Positions 34,929 through 43,670 of a DNA stretch of 64,000 bases are shown here, in pieces; position 1 is the stretch's first letter; the number at the start of each line of letters is the position of its first letter. Below the pieces are notes generated by a model. The model worked only from the letters and a program-made list of their open reading frames with translations. It was not told the origin of the DNA and searched no databases. The stretch lies in assembly GCF_003852315.1 (NCBI RefSeq), contig NZ_CP027762.1, forward strand, positions 3,825,501 through 3,889,500, in the 5' to 3' direction. This DNA is from Pseudomonas sp. LBUM920. GTDB taxonomy: Bacteria; Pseudomonadota; Gammaproteobacteria; Pseudomonadales; Pseudomonadaceae. A program made the translations under genes and the position numbers.

Positions 34929-35651
34929 ATGGATCACCAGCCGTCCAAGCCGCGCAAGAGCATGCATGCCCAGATCGTCCAGGACTTGGGCATGCACATC
35001 GTTTCCGGTCGCTTCAAACCCGAAGAACGCCTGCCCATGGAGGCCACGCTGTGCGAGGAGTACAAGGTCAGCCGTTCGGTGTTGCGCGAGGCGACGCGCG
35101 TGCTCAGCGCCAAGGGCCTGGTGTATTCCAAACCTCGGGTGGGCGCGGTGGTGCGCCCGCGCTTGAAATGGCATTTGCTCGACCCTGATGTGTTGTCCTG
35201 GCTGATGCAGACCACGCCTCACAGTGAGTTTTTCAACACCCTGGCCGGCGTGCGACGCATCCTCGAACCGGAAATCGCCGCCATGGCCGCGACTACCGCC
35301 ACCGATGAAGACATCGCCACCATCGAAAAAGCCTACCTGGGCATGGAAACCGCGAAGACCCATGACGACCTGCTGCAGGCCGACCTGGACTTCCACCGCG
35401 CGATTGCTGACGCCACCCGCAACGACTTGCTCGCCTACATGTGCAACATGCTGTCGCTGCCGCTGCGCGAGTCGATCAACATCACCAATCGCCGCCCGGA
35501 CATCCAGGGCCTGAGCCTGCCCCGCCACAAGGCCATTCTCACGGCGATCCAGAACCGTGATGCCCTCGGCGCCCGGCACGCCTCGCTGGTGCAGCTGGAT
35601 GACACGCGCGTGGCGCTGGACACGGTGATGAACGTGCTGACGCCGCTGTAA
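34929..35651 (+). CDS. GntR-family (FadR subfamily) transcriptional regulator
   Basis: A 240-residue regulator. The N-terminal winged helix is MHAQIVQDLGMHIVSGRFKPEERLP through LCEEYKVSRSVLREATRVLSAKGLVYSKPRVGAVV (shown in pieces; CEEYKVSRSVLREA is the recognition part). The C-terminal FCD domain contains metal-binding His/Asp pattern DDLLQADLDFHRAIADATRN and LPRHKAILTAIQNRD. FCD regulators commonly sense sugar acids or their keto derivatives. Its context predicts control of the pentonate genes through the sites at 33045-33057 and 33119-33131. The ribosome site before ATG 34929 is weak. Confidence 0.88.
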   Translation: MDHQPSKPRKSMHAQIVQDLGMHIVSGRFKPEERLPMEATLCEEYKVSRSVLREATRVLSAKGLVYSKPRVGAVVRPRLKWHLLDPDVLSWLMQTTPHSEFFNTLAGVRRILEPEIAAMAATTATDEDIATIEKAYLGMETAKTHDDLLQADLDFHRAIADATRNDLLAYMCNMLSLPLRESINITNRRPDIQGLSLPRHKAILTAIQNRDALGARHASLVQLDDTRVALDTVMNVLTPL

Positions 35652-35944
35652 ATTCATCGTCTACGCTCAGGAGGTCAGTTCGAGGAACCGGCCATGTGCG
35701 CACGACGCTCGCAATACCCCTTCGCGGCGTCCTCCACGCCTCTCGCCCTGCTGCAGCTTGAAAATGACCTGCTGCACGCCGACCGCGCTTTCTGTCTTCT
35801 GGCTGAGAACACGCTTTGTTCTCAGAACCGCAGGCTGCCCGTCAAGCGGCGGTGCACATCGCGTTGTGCTGGAGACTCAACACCCGAATGGGAACGTGAC
35901 CACTGCCGGCTCAATACGCTGGTTCAAGGGTAGAGGACGGTGCA
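35652..35944. other. Intergenic stretch without recognised gene
   Basis: About 290 bp between the GntR gene and the membrane-papain fusion gene. Small open frames occur but have no ribosome site or recognisable protein character. An AGAGGA ribosome site for the next gene lies near its end. Confidence 0.5.
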
Positions 35945-37336
35945 ATGGTCAGGCTTGTCATACTGCTATTGGGGGTTGATTACCTTCGGTCATATTGGCG
36001 CACGCTGACAGCCATTGGGGTTGTCGGCACCCTGTGCGGGAGCATCCTATTCATTGATGCACTGGATGACGCACTGTACTTCCCGATAAATCCTTTCGCC
36101 TGGTTACTGTTGATCGAGGGCAGTGCGACGTTGGTCGTGGCACACAGCGGGATCGTCGGGCAGCGCAAGCTTCGCTACCTCAAAGGCTTGTCTTTCGTGA
36201 CGGCTGCATCACTGATCCTGGCGGGCCACCACCACGGCAACTTTATTCTTTCGATGATCTTCGGCACGTTGTTTTTAGCCGACGGCTTGCTGCAGATCGT
36301 GTCCGCTTACGTTGTCCGCTACCGAACCTTTCGTATCGCAATGTTCGGCGGCGGGGTCGAAATCGCCCTGGCCGTGTTCTTCTTCCAACCCTACCCAACA
36401 CACTATATCGGCACGGTCCCCTACTGCCTCGGGCTGGGATTGTTTTTTGCAGGTTGGAATATGTTGCTTGTTGCGGGCCGCGCCCGGCGAATGATCTCTA
36501 ACCCGGCGCTAAACGAGGATGCTGATCGTCCCATGCCTGGGCCAGGTCACACAGAGCAAACCACGTGTGAGCGTCCCACAGGAGAGAATGCTCGGTCCCT
36601 TATCGTCCATATTTGGACGCCGCTGGGTGTAGCGAATGCTGAAGTGGTACGCCGCCCATTGATAGAACGGTATATCGCCGCCGTGGACAAGAACGGGGTG
36701 ATATCAACGGGGCATGCCGCACTGGAAGCGCCCGATGGTTTGTATGTGAGCCTTTACCCGGCGCAGGACATCGACCATTCACCGGACCAGTTCATGCGCC
36801 TGTTGCGGGCCACCGAAGATAACGATGTGCCGGGAGAATTCCAGTCCGATTACCTCACGGAATCCCAGGCATGGTGCCCTTCTACCGTTCAAGTACACCT
36901 GCGTAACTATGACCCGCAGCACTTGCAGAGCTTTTGGGCGGCGTACCGTCAAGACACCACCTATAACCTCACCCACCGCAATTGTTCCAGCAGCGTCATA
37001 CAGGTTCTTGAAGCGGCTTTGGAAGGATCGCTAGGGCGTATATGGGGGCATTACGGTCTCTACCGTATTCTGGGAAAAATATTCACCACGCCGGAATTAT
37101 GGGTGGCCATTCAAATTCGTAAACGCGCGCAAACCATGGCGTGGACGCCGGGCCTGGCACTGGATTATGCGCGGGCGCTCAGCATGCTGGTCGATCCCAG
37201 ACCCACTGGCTGGATCAATACCACCCAGCGTGCGTTTCAGAAAATAGGCGCTTTACGCCGTCAGTGGAAAAATGAAAAAACATCAGCCCAGTCCGGTCGA
37301 AAATCAACGCCGGATGATCTCGAAAAACCCATGTGA
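35945..37336 (+). CDS. Membrane protein: HdeD/DUF308-like domain fused to a permuted papain-like (NlpC/P60-type) domain
   Basis: A 463-residue protein I recognise only by parts. Residues 18-178 hold about six hydrophobic segments with the paired-helix look of HdeD/DUF308 proteins (for example WRTLTAIGVVGTLCGSILF, GTLFLADGLLQIVSAYVV). After a polar linker (180-215), residues 218-400 resemble circularly permuted NlpC/P60 or LRAT-like peptidases: the His comes first (STGHAALEAPDG, His257) and the Cys later (NLTHRNCSSSVIQVLEAAL, Cys347). Such domains cleave peptide or ester/lipid bonds. G+C content looks lower than the neighbouring sugar genes, hinting at transfer. AGAGGA precedes the ATG. Function unknown. 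Confidence 0.7.
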   Translation: MVRLVILLLGVDYLRSYWRTLTAIGVVGTLCGSILFIDALDDALYFPINPFAWLLLIEGSATLVVAHSGIVGQRKLRYLKGLSFVTAASLILAGHHHGNFILSMIFGTLFLADGLLQIVSAYVVRYRTFRIAMFGGGVEIALAVFFFQPYPTHYIGTVPYCLGLGLFFAGWNMLLVAGRARRMISNPALNEDADRPMPGPGHTEQTTCERPTGENARSLIVHIWTPLGVANAEVVRRPLIERYIAAVDKNGVISTGHAALEAPDGLYVSLYPAQDIDHSPDQFMRLLRATEDNDVPGEFQSDYLTESQAWCPSTVQVHLRNYDPQHLQSFWAAYRQDTTYNLTHRNCSSSVIQVLEAALEGSLGRIWGHYGLYRILGKIFTTPELWVAIQIRKRAQTMAWTPGLALDYARALSMLVDPRPTGWINTTQRAFQKIGALRRQWKNEKTSAQSGRKSTPDDLEKPM

Positions 37337-37403
37337 TTTTTTCTCCGCCGCCCCAGGCTGCGTATCACGTCTGACTGACCCTGATTCGCTGAGCCGTTTC
37401 GAT

Positions 37404-37433
37404 AAAAAACCCGGACAATGTACGGGTTTTTTT
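37404..37433. terminator. Bidirectional intrinsic terminator
   Basis: Stem AAAAAACCCG/CGGGTTTTTT with a 9-nt loop, flanked by A and T runs on both sides. It separates the membrane-papain fusion gene (+) from the convergent 199-residue gene (-), serving both. Confidence 0.85.
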
Positions 37434-37447
37434 ACCCTAGGGTTTTA

Positions 37448-38047
37448 TCAACTGCCCAACTCGCCACGGGTGTCGGCGTCGAAGCGCTGACGGGCCTGAT
37501 CAGCCGCCGGTTTGAGCAAAGCGAGCAGCGCCGCCTCACTGTACAACTGAGTGACCGCCAGTTCCTTGGGGGTCGGCTCAATCGGGATCAGCACCTCTTC
37601 GCCGTCGGCGTGCAGCCAGATGGCCACAACGTGCAGTGCCGAGATAAACAACACGCGCAGTTCCACGGTTTTACCCTGCAATTGCGGCGACTGTTCCGCC
37701 AGTTTCAGCGCATCCACCGTCGCCGCTGCCAACGTCCCGTGGTTGAGCGACGCGAACTCGATATGCCCACGTACGTCGGCCAATTGCGCGTCGGCAATCG
37801 TCGCGCCATCGGCAAATACCAGGTAATGCCAATCGCCGACTTCAGCGTCTTTGAGGCCCTTACCGAGACTCAGGTCCTCCAGGCTGAGCGAGTAGCCACG
37901 ATAGCCTTCGCTCAGCCTGATTTGGCCTGGCACGGCGGCTGCGAATTGGCGATTGACGCCGAAGCCCTGGGTTTGCAGCGCGGCTTGCAGCGCTGGACGC
38001 AGTACCTGTACGCCGTTGGAAGGCGCCTTTGGATAAGTCAGTTGCAT
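37448..38047 (-). CDS. Conserved hypothetical protein, partner of the C70 protease gene
   Basis: A 199-residue soluble protein with no signal peptide or membrane segment; I recognise no family. It contains a beta-strand-rich middle (GKTVELRVLFISALHVVAIWLHADGEEVLIPIEPTP) shown here only in part: VELRVLFISALHVVAIWLH. A strong GAGGAGGG ribosome site precedes ATG 38047, which lies 13 bp after the stop of the AvrRpt2-like protease gene, so the two are one operon. It could be an inhibitor, chaperone or substrate of that protease; this is inference from gene order only. Confidence 0.7.
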   Translation of the reverse strand: MQLTYPKAPSNGVQVLRPALQAALQTQGFGVNRQFAAAVPGQIRLSEGYRGYSLSLEDLSLGKGLKDAEVGDWHYLVFADGATIADAQLADVRGHIEFASLNHGTLAAATVDALKLAEQSPQLQGKTVELRVLFISALHVVAIWLHADGEEVLIPIEPTPKELAVTQLYSEAALLALLKPAADQARQRFDADTRGELGS

Positions 38048-38060
38048 GATGCAGCCCTCC

Positions 38061-38639
38061 TCAGTTCTTTACGGTGAAGTAAGTGTTGGTCCAATTGCCG
38101 CCGCCGTTGTACGAACCGGGGAACGAGTTCAATGCGCGAGTCGAATAGCCGTAGATCGAATCTGCGATCAACAGGTAGTTGCCGTTGGTGCCATAGATCA
38201 CCAGAAAGTGCGCACCGCCACCGTACCAGGCGCAACGCAAACCGATGGGGCGGCCCATGTTGAGCTGGTTCTGGATGGCCGACATCTGCAGCGAGCCTTG
38301 ATTCATGCCGTTGTAGCTGCGCGTGATTCGCAGGGCGGAATCCAGATAGCCGTAGACGTTGCACGGGCCGGGCTGGTTGCAGCAGTTGCGGTCCAGCGCG
38401 TTGCTGGCGACACCGCACTGGGTCCAGGACCCGGTGCCGTAGTAGTTGCCGACCGACGCGGAAACCGCCGCCCAGCACCAGTTGGTCTGGGTTTGTTTCT
38501 GCATGCTGAAATTCAGGCTGGCGCCAGCCATTGCTTTAGTCTGATGCGCCGCTTCGACCAGTTGCGGGTCGAGCAGATGGCCGATCAGGCAGTTGGGCTG
38601 TGTGTCGCCGGTGAATCGGGTTGTTTCAGGGGTTAACAT
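38061..38639 (-). CDS. Papain-like cysteine protease, AvrRpt2-like (family C70)
   Basis: A 192-residue protein. The active-site stretch QTQTNWCWAAVSASV puts the nucleophile at Cys55; His144 is in GGGAHFLVIYG and Asp160 in LLIADSIYG, giving a Cys-His-Asp triad with spacing close to AvrRpt2 of P. syringae. Extra cysteines (NCCNQPGPC) suggest disulfides or metal. There is no classical signal peptide; residues 1-45 could be a propeptide or a secretion segment. GGAGG ribosome site upstream. It is followed 13 bp later by an unknown 199-residue gene. Family members occur as type III effectors but also in many non-pathogens, so the target is open. Confidence 0.82.
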   Translation of the reverse strand: MLTPETTRFTGDTQPNCLIGHLLDPQLVEAAHQTKAMAGASLNFSMQKQTQTNWCWAAVSASVGNYYGTGSWTQCGVASNALDRNCCNQPGPCNVYGYLDSALRITRSYNGMNQGSLQMSAIQNQLNMGRPIGLRCAWYGGGAHFLVIYGTNGNYLLIADSIYGYSTRALNSFPGSYNGGGNWTNTYFTVKN

Positions 38640-39032
38640 TTTTCAATCCTCCATGAATGAAAACACGCATCCAGCGTGTAAAGGTACAGCGGTGCTGCTG
38701 AGCTATCGACGTTCCGAGATGCCCGGATTAGAGGGCGCGTTCCGATCTGGCTCGACCTAACCCTAGGCGCTAATATGCATTAACGCAATCATATAAATGC
38801 ACAATTGCATAATCATTGAAGAAGATGGCAGACGACGAGGATCACCGTGTTCGTTTCCTCTACCTGCCTTTCGCCGATTGATAACAAAACGCCCCAAACA
38901 AGTCGGGGCGTTTTGCATTGGCCTTCATCAGGGCTTCGTCACAGCGTCATGTTGCCCTTCACAAGAATGATTGAAAGCACCTGGGGGGATAGGTTTTCAG
39001 CGCTCGGCCGCAGGCGGGTTTAGAGAGCAAGT
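38640..39032. other. Intergenic region between the ina gene and the C70 protease gene
   Basis: About 390 bp. It holds the terminator at 38886-38914 and, at 38770-38815, an A+T-rich stretch with the palindrome ATGCA-CAAT-TGCAT (38797-38810), which is a plausible promoter/operator for the protease gene. No gene is seen. Confidence 0.5.
38886..38914. terminator. Intrinsic terminator downstream of ina
   Basis: Stem AAAACGCCCC/GGGGCGTTTT with a 9-nt loop. On the minus strand it is followed by TTTTGTTAT, so it ends the ina transcript about 120 bp after its stop; the T-run on the plus strand is short. Confidence 0.8.
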
Positions 39033-42000
39033 TCATGGCTGAAGCTGAGCCGGGTCCGCCACACTGTGGCTGTCCTCAGCCTTGATTAGAACGTTGCTGT
39101 CCTCGTCAATTTGATACGGAACATCAGCTTCCACGCCGTCGCTGCCGGTCTTGACGACCACGTTGGTGTAGCGCTTACCGTCCCAGCAGCGGAAAACCAG
39201 TGTCGAGTTCTCCCCGCCTGAAAGCGTCGAGCCCAGACTCCCTATGAGCCTGCTGTCAGCGCCAGCGGTCAATACGCAGTTCTTGCCAGCCGTCAGCTTG
39301 CTACGGTCCCCGGCCATCAGCACACAATCGTCGCCGGCAGTGAGTTTGCTCCGGTCACCAGCCGTCAGGTAACTGTTGCTACCGGCCAAAAGCTTGCTGC
39401 GATCGCCGGCTGTCTGGGTGCTGTCTGCACCGGCAGTCAGCTTGCTGCGGTCGCCCGCCATCTGGACACTTTTAGCGCCGGCGATCAACGTGCTGCGAGA
39501 ACCCGCTGTTTGCGAACTGTTTTTGCCGGCGATCAACATACTTTTGTGCCCTGCAATCTGGGTGCTCTCATGGCCCGCAATCAGCGAACTCTTATGGCTC
39601 GCAATCTGGTTGCTGCCGTATCCCGCCGTCAGGCTGCTGCGCATGCCTGAGGTAAGACTGCTGCCGTAGCCCGCCGTCAGTACACTGTGCAGTCCACTGA
39701 TGAGTGTGCTGCCGTAGCCCGCGGTCAAAAAGCTGCGCGTGCCGCTGGTCAAGCTGCTGCCATAACCGGCAATCAGCGAGCTGTCCTGCCCGGCAGTACC
39801 GGTGCTGCCATAACCTGCGGTGAGCGTGCTGTCGCGCTCCGCCATCTGGGTACTGCCATAACCGGCCGTTAATGTGCTTTCACAACCGGCGGTCTGCGAA
39901 CTGCCGTAGCCGGCCATTAACGAACTGCCAAATCCGGCGGTTTGCGTGCTGCCATAGCCGGCAGTCAGCGTACTGCTGTCCAGAGCGGTCAGCGTACTGC
40001 CATACCCCGCAGTCATGACACTGTCGTAACCCGCAGTCTGGGTGCTGCCATAACCCGTCGTTAGGCTGCTGTTGTAGCCGGCGGTTTGAGTGCTGCCGTA
40101 ACCGGCGACCAGCGTACTGTTGTAGCCCGCCGTTGAAGTGCTCCCATAACCGGTAGTCAGCGAGCTTTCTTCCTGGGCGGTCTGGGTACTGCCGTAGCCT
40201 GCGGTCAGGGTACTTTTGTAGCCGGCGGTTTGCGTACTGCCATAGCCGGCAATCAGTCTGCTTTCATAACCCGCTGTTGATGTACTGCCGTAGCCGGCAG
40301 TTAACCAACTTTGCTCCTGAGCCGTCTGGCAACTGCCGTAGCCGGCTGTCAGGGTCGACTCATAACCTGCGGTCTGGGTGCTGCCGTAACCCGCAACCAA
40401 CGAACTTTGATATCCCGCCGTGGAGGTACTGCCATAACCCGTGATGAGCGAGCTATTGTCCTGGGCCGTTTGTGTACTGCCATAGCCGGCCGTCAGGGTG
40501 CTCTCATAGCCCGAGGTTTGCGTACTGCCGTAGCCGGCGATTAATGAACTGTTGAATCCGGCAGTTGAGGTGCTGCCGTATCCTGCAGTAAGCGAACTGT
40601 CCTCCTGCGCTGTTTGGGTGCTGCCGTAGCCTGCAGTGAGTGTACTTTCGTGTCCTGCGGTCTGAGTACTGCCGTAGCCTGCGATCAGCGAGCTGTCAGC
40701 GCCCGCGGTGCTCGTACTGCCATAACCTGCGGTGAGTGAACTGCCTTCTTGTGCTGTCTGCGTGCTGCCGTATCCGGCAGTCAGAATGCTTGCGTAACCG
40801 GCTGTCTGGGTACTGCCGTAACCGGCGATCAACGAACTGTCGTAACCACCGGTTTCAGTACTGCCGTAGCCGGCGATGAGATCACTGCTTTCCTGGGCGG
40901 TCTGAGTGCTGCCATAACCCGAAGTCAGAATGCTTTTGTAACCGGCCGTCTGGGTGCTGCCATAACCGGCAATCAACGCACTCGCGTGACCGGCAGTCTG
41001 CGAACTGCCGTAACCGGCAGTCACCATACTGCCAGGTCCGGTGGTGGCCGTGCTGCCGTAACCGGCAGTCAGATCACTGCCTTCCTGAGCCGTCTGAGTA
41101 CTGCCGTAACCAGCAGTCAGGGAGCTTTCGCCGCCCGCAGTTTGGGTGCTGCCATAACCCGCGATCAGCGAACTGTCGGAGCCCGCAGTGCTCGTGCTGC
41201 CGTAGCCGGCAGTGAGGTCACTGCCCAATTGAGCTGTTTGCGTACTGCCATAACCGGCCGTCAGGGTGCTGTCTCCCCCGGCAGTTTGCGTGCTGCCATA
41301 GCCGGCGATCAGTGAGCTGTCGGAGCCCGCAGTGCTGGTACTGCCGTAACCGGCGGTAAGGTCACTGCCCACTTGAGCCGTTTGGGTACTGCCGTAACCG
41401 GCCGTCAGAGAGCTGTCCGTGCCGGCAGTCTGCGTGCTGCCATAACCGGCGATCAGTGAGCTGTCGGAACCCGCAGTGCTTGTACTGCCGTAACCGGCCG
41501 TAAGGTCACTGCCCACTTGAGCCGTTTGGGTACTGCCGTAACCGGCCGTCAGAGAGCTGGCTGTGCCGGCAGTTTGCGTGCTGCCATAGCCGGCAATCAG
41601 TGAGCTGTCGGAACCCGCAGTGCTGGTACTGCCGTAACCGGCGGTGAGATCACTGCCTAAGCGGGCTGTTTGGGTGCTGCCATACCCTGCGGTTAGAGAG
41701 CTTTCACCGCCGGCAGTTTGCGTGCTCCCGTAGCCAGCGATCAGCAAACTGTCGGAGCCGGCGGTGCTCGTACTGCCATAACCGGCGGTGAGATCACTGC
41801 CTTCTTGAGCCGTTTGGGTACTGCCGTAACCGGCGGTCAACGAGCTTTCGCCGCCTGCCGTTTGCGTGCTGCCATACCCGGCAATGAGCGAACTGTCGGA
41901 GCCGGCGGTGCCGGTGCTGCCGTAGCCAGCGGTGAGATCACTGCCCACTTGGGCCGTTTGGGTACTGCCGTAACCGGCGGTCAAGGAGCTTTCGCCGCCT

Positions 42001-42950
42001 GCCGTTTGCGTGCTGCCGTACCCGGCAATGAGCGAACTGTCGGAGCCTGCAGTGCCGGTGCTGCCGTAGCCGGCGGTAAGATCGCTGCCCACCTGAGCCG
42101 TTTGGGTACTGCCGTAACCGGCGGTCAACGAGCTTTCGCCGCCTGCCGTTTGCGTGCTGCCATACCCGGCAATGAGCGAACTGTCGGAGCCGGCAGTGCC
42201 AGTGCTGCCGTAGCCGGCGGTGAGATCACTGCCCACCTGGGCTGTTTGTGTACTGCCGTACCCCGCCATCAGGGAGCTTTCATCGCCCGCGGTTTGTGTA
42301 CTGCCGTAGCCGGCAATGATTGAGCTATCAGAACCCGACGTTCCGGTACTGCCATAGCCTGCAATCAATGTGCTGCTGTCTCCGGCAGTTTCAGTGCTGC
42401 CGTAGCCTGCAATGAGTTGGCTCTGATTAGCGCCAGTGAGCGTACTGCCATAAACGGCCGTTTCCAGCGTTTGCGTAGAACGCACCGTAGTACGGCGAGT
42501 GACCACATCGGCAGGAGTCTTGGTCACAACCGGCAAGGCGGGAAGAACAGCCTTCGTCCCTGATTGCGCATCAGGAATAACCAAGGCCTCAATCAAATTT
42601 GTCGTGGAGGCTTCATACTTGCAGGCATTGTCCTGAATAAAGTCCAGTGCACTGCTTCGCGTACCGACATGAACAACTTCAGCACGAGAAAATTTCACGC
42701 CTTCATCCTCGTCGAGGAAAATCAGGTCACTCACTGCCACTTCACACACTACCCATCTCGCGTCTGCCTGCGGGCTCAACTGCGCACTCGCGCCCTGCCC
42801 CCACAACACGCCAGTCAACCCATTTTCAAGCTTTAGGGTGGCTTCCCAAAACTTGCATTCGACCCGTCCTGAAACAGGCCAGATCAGACCACAGTGGTCG
42901 GCCATATTATTTGCGCACGTTCGCAGCACCAGAACTTTTTCGGCTTTCAT
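39033..42950 (-). CDS. ina: Ice-nucleation protein (InaZ/InaW family)
   Basis: A 1305-residue outer-membrane-associated protein that templates ice at high sub-zero temperatures. Residues 1-164 are the N-terminal domain (starts MKAEKVLVLRTCANNMADHC). Residues 165-1252 are exactly 68 repeats of 16 residues with consensus AGYGSTQTAGxxSxLI. They group into 48-residue triplets (TAGGESSLT, TAQVGSDLT, TAGSDSSLI) that are nearly identical in the first half. The last eight repeats (1125-1252) lose YGS and gain Arg/Lys (AGDRSKLT), the R-coils thought to drive oligomerisation. The C-terminal 53-residue cap contains FRCWDGKRYTNVVVKTG. It is longer than the roughly 1200-residue InaZ and InaW. AAAGG precedes the ATG. 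No secretion gene is adjacent. Confidence 0.97.
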   Translation of the reverse strand: MKAEKVLVLRTCANNMADHCGLIWPVSGRVECKFWEATLKLENGLTGVLWGQGASAQLSPQADARWVVCEVAVSDLIFLDEDEGVKFSRAEVVHVGTRSSALDFIQDNACKYEASTTNLIEALVIPDAQSGTKAVLPALPVVTKTPADVVTRRTTVRSTQTLETAVYGSTLTGANQSQLIAGYGSTETAGDSSTLIAGYGSTGTSGSDSSIIAGYGSTQTAGDESSLMAGYGSTQTAQVGSDLTAGYGSTGTAGSDSSLIAGYGSTQTAGGESSLTAGYGSTQTAQVGSDLTAGYGSTGTAGSDSSLIAGYGSTQTAGGESSLTAGYGSTQTAQVGSDLTAGYGSTGTAGSDSSLIAGYGSTQTAGGESSLTAGYGSTQTAQEGSDLTAGYGSTSTAGSDSLLIAGYGSTQTAGGESSLTAGYGSTQTARLGSDLTAGYGSTSTAGSDSSLIAGYGSTQTAGTASSLTAGYGSTQTAQVGSDLTAGYGSTSTAGSDSSLIAGYGSTQTAGTDSSLTAGYGSTQTAQVGSDLTAGYGSTSTAGSDSSLIAGYGSTQTAGGDSTLTAGYGSTQTAQLGSDLTAGYGSTSTAGSDSSLIAGYGSTQTAGGESSLTAGYGSTQTAQEGSDLTAGYGSTATTGPGSMVTAGYGSSQTAGHASALIAGYGSTQTAGYKSILTSGYGSTQTAQESSDLIAGYGSTETGGYDSSLIAGYGSTQTAGYASILTAGYGSTQTAQEGSSLTAGYGSTSTAGADSSLIAGYGSTQTAGHESTLTAGYGSTQTAQEDSSLTAGYGSTSTAGFNSSLIAGYGSTQTSGYESTLTAGYGSTQTAQDNSSLITGYGSTSTAGYQSSLVAGYGSTQTAGYESTLTAGYGSCQTAQEQSWLTAGYGSTSTAGYESRLIAGYGSTQTAGYKSTLTAGYGSTQTAQEESSLTTGYGSTSTAGYNSTLVAGYGSTQTAGYNSSLTTGYGSTQTAGYDSVMTAGYGSTLTALDSSTLTAGYGSTQTAGFGSSLMAGYGSSQTAGCESTLTAGYGSTQMAERDSTLTAGYGSTGTAGQDSSLIAGYGSSLTSGTRSFLTAGYGSTLISGLHSVLTAGYGSSLTSGMRSSLTAGYGSNQIASHKSSLIAGHESTQIAGHKSMLIAGKNSSQTAGSRSTLIAGAKSVQMAGDRSKLTAGADSTQTAGDRSKLLAGSNSYLTAGDRSKLTAGDDCVLMAGDRSKLTAGKNCVLTAGADSRLIGSLGSTLSGGENSTLVFRCWDGKRYTNVVVKTGSDGVEADVPYQIDEDSNVLIKAEDSHSVADPAQLQP
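39195..42458 (-). repeat. Ice-nucleation repeat tract (68 x 48 bp)
   Basis: The tract is 3264 bp, equal to 68 uninterrupted 48-bp units, with a higher-order 144-bp period. Copies in the 5' half of the gene (about 41000-42400) are the most alike. The R-coil-type units are at 39195-39578. Confidence 0.9.
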
Positions 42951-43193
42951 TTTGAAACACCTTTACAACTACTTCTGTAAAATCCTTTGGAGGCAAACTT
43001 CCATAACAAACACATAAACAAAATCAAGGCGGCCGATAACGCGAGCACTGACCAATTAAATTGACTGCGCCCTGCTGAAAACCAAATGCCTTAATCTTGA
43101 ATAATCAGGAAAACACCGGCGGTATAAAACCACTGGCACACAACTCGACAGCACAGCCAGGCGACTATCAACGTCCCACCCTGTGTCTATTTT

Positions 43194-43478
43194 TTACTGC
43201 CCGACATAACCCTTTACCCGCAGGCAGTCGTTGATCAGTTCAACTTGTTTTTGCGCAATAACAATCCCGTCACCCACGGCATTGCCCATGCCGGACGTTT
43301 TGTCGTCGGCCGAGGGCGAGGAGTGATAGCTTGCCGTCGCCGCTTTGGCCTCGTACTGACAACGGGCTTTGTCTTGCGCTATATCCGTGGTTTGCCCGTC
43401 TATTCTCGTCCAATTGCGGACAGAGGTTGTGCACGCGCACAACGTCAACGCGAGCAAAATCATAAACACACATCTCAT
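43194..43478 (-). CDS. Small predicted lipoprotein
   Basis: A 94-residue protein with a short hydrophobic signal (MRCVFMILLALTLCACTTSV) ending in the lipobox LCAC, so it is probably an acylated lipoprotein. The mature part has Cys-containing QDKARCQYEA and ELINDCLRVKGYV patterns often seen in small Pseudomonas lipoproteins; the two cysteines may pair. GAGGAG lies 6 bp before ATG 43478. It is upstream of ina on the same strand but separated by about 240 bp, so co-transcription is uncertain. Function unknown. Confidence 0.75.
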   Translation of the reverse strand: MRCVFMILLALTLCACTTSVRNWTRIDGQTTDIAQDKARCQYEAKAATASYHSSPSADDKTSGMGNAVGDGIVIAQKQVELINDCLRVKGYVGQ

Positions 43479-43670
43479 GCTTAACTCCTCGGGTTAAACA
43501 GTACCTCCCCTGCGCCACCTTTAACCTGTGGGCGAAGATCGGATCGGGCACTGCACCGGGAAATTACCTTGTGTCGCCCTGAAGTCATCATTGAATGCAT
43601 TGAAATAAAAGTGAAGTAAAACGAAGTATATTTCAGTACCCATAAGAAATACTTAATCAGGAATTCGACA

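Noticed and set aside
40311..42323. Plus-strand open frames across the ina repeats
   Set aside because: Antisense translation of the 48-bp repeats gives Ala/Gly/Thr-rich shadows.
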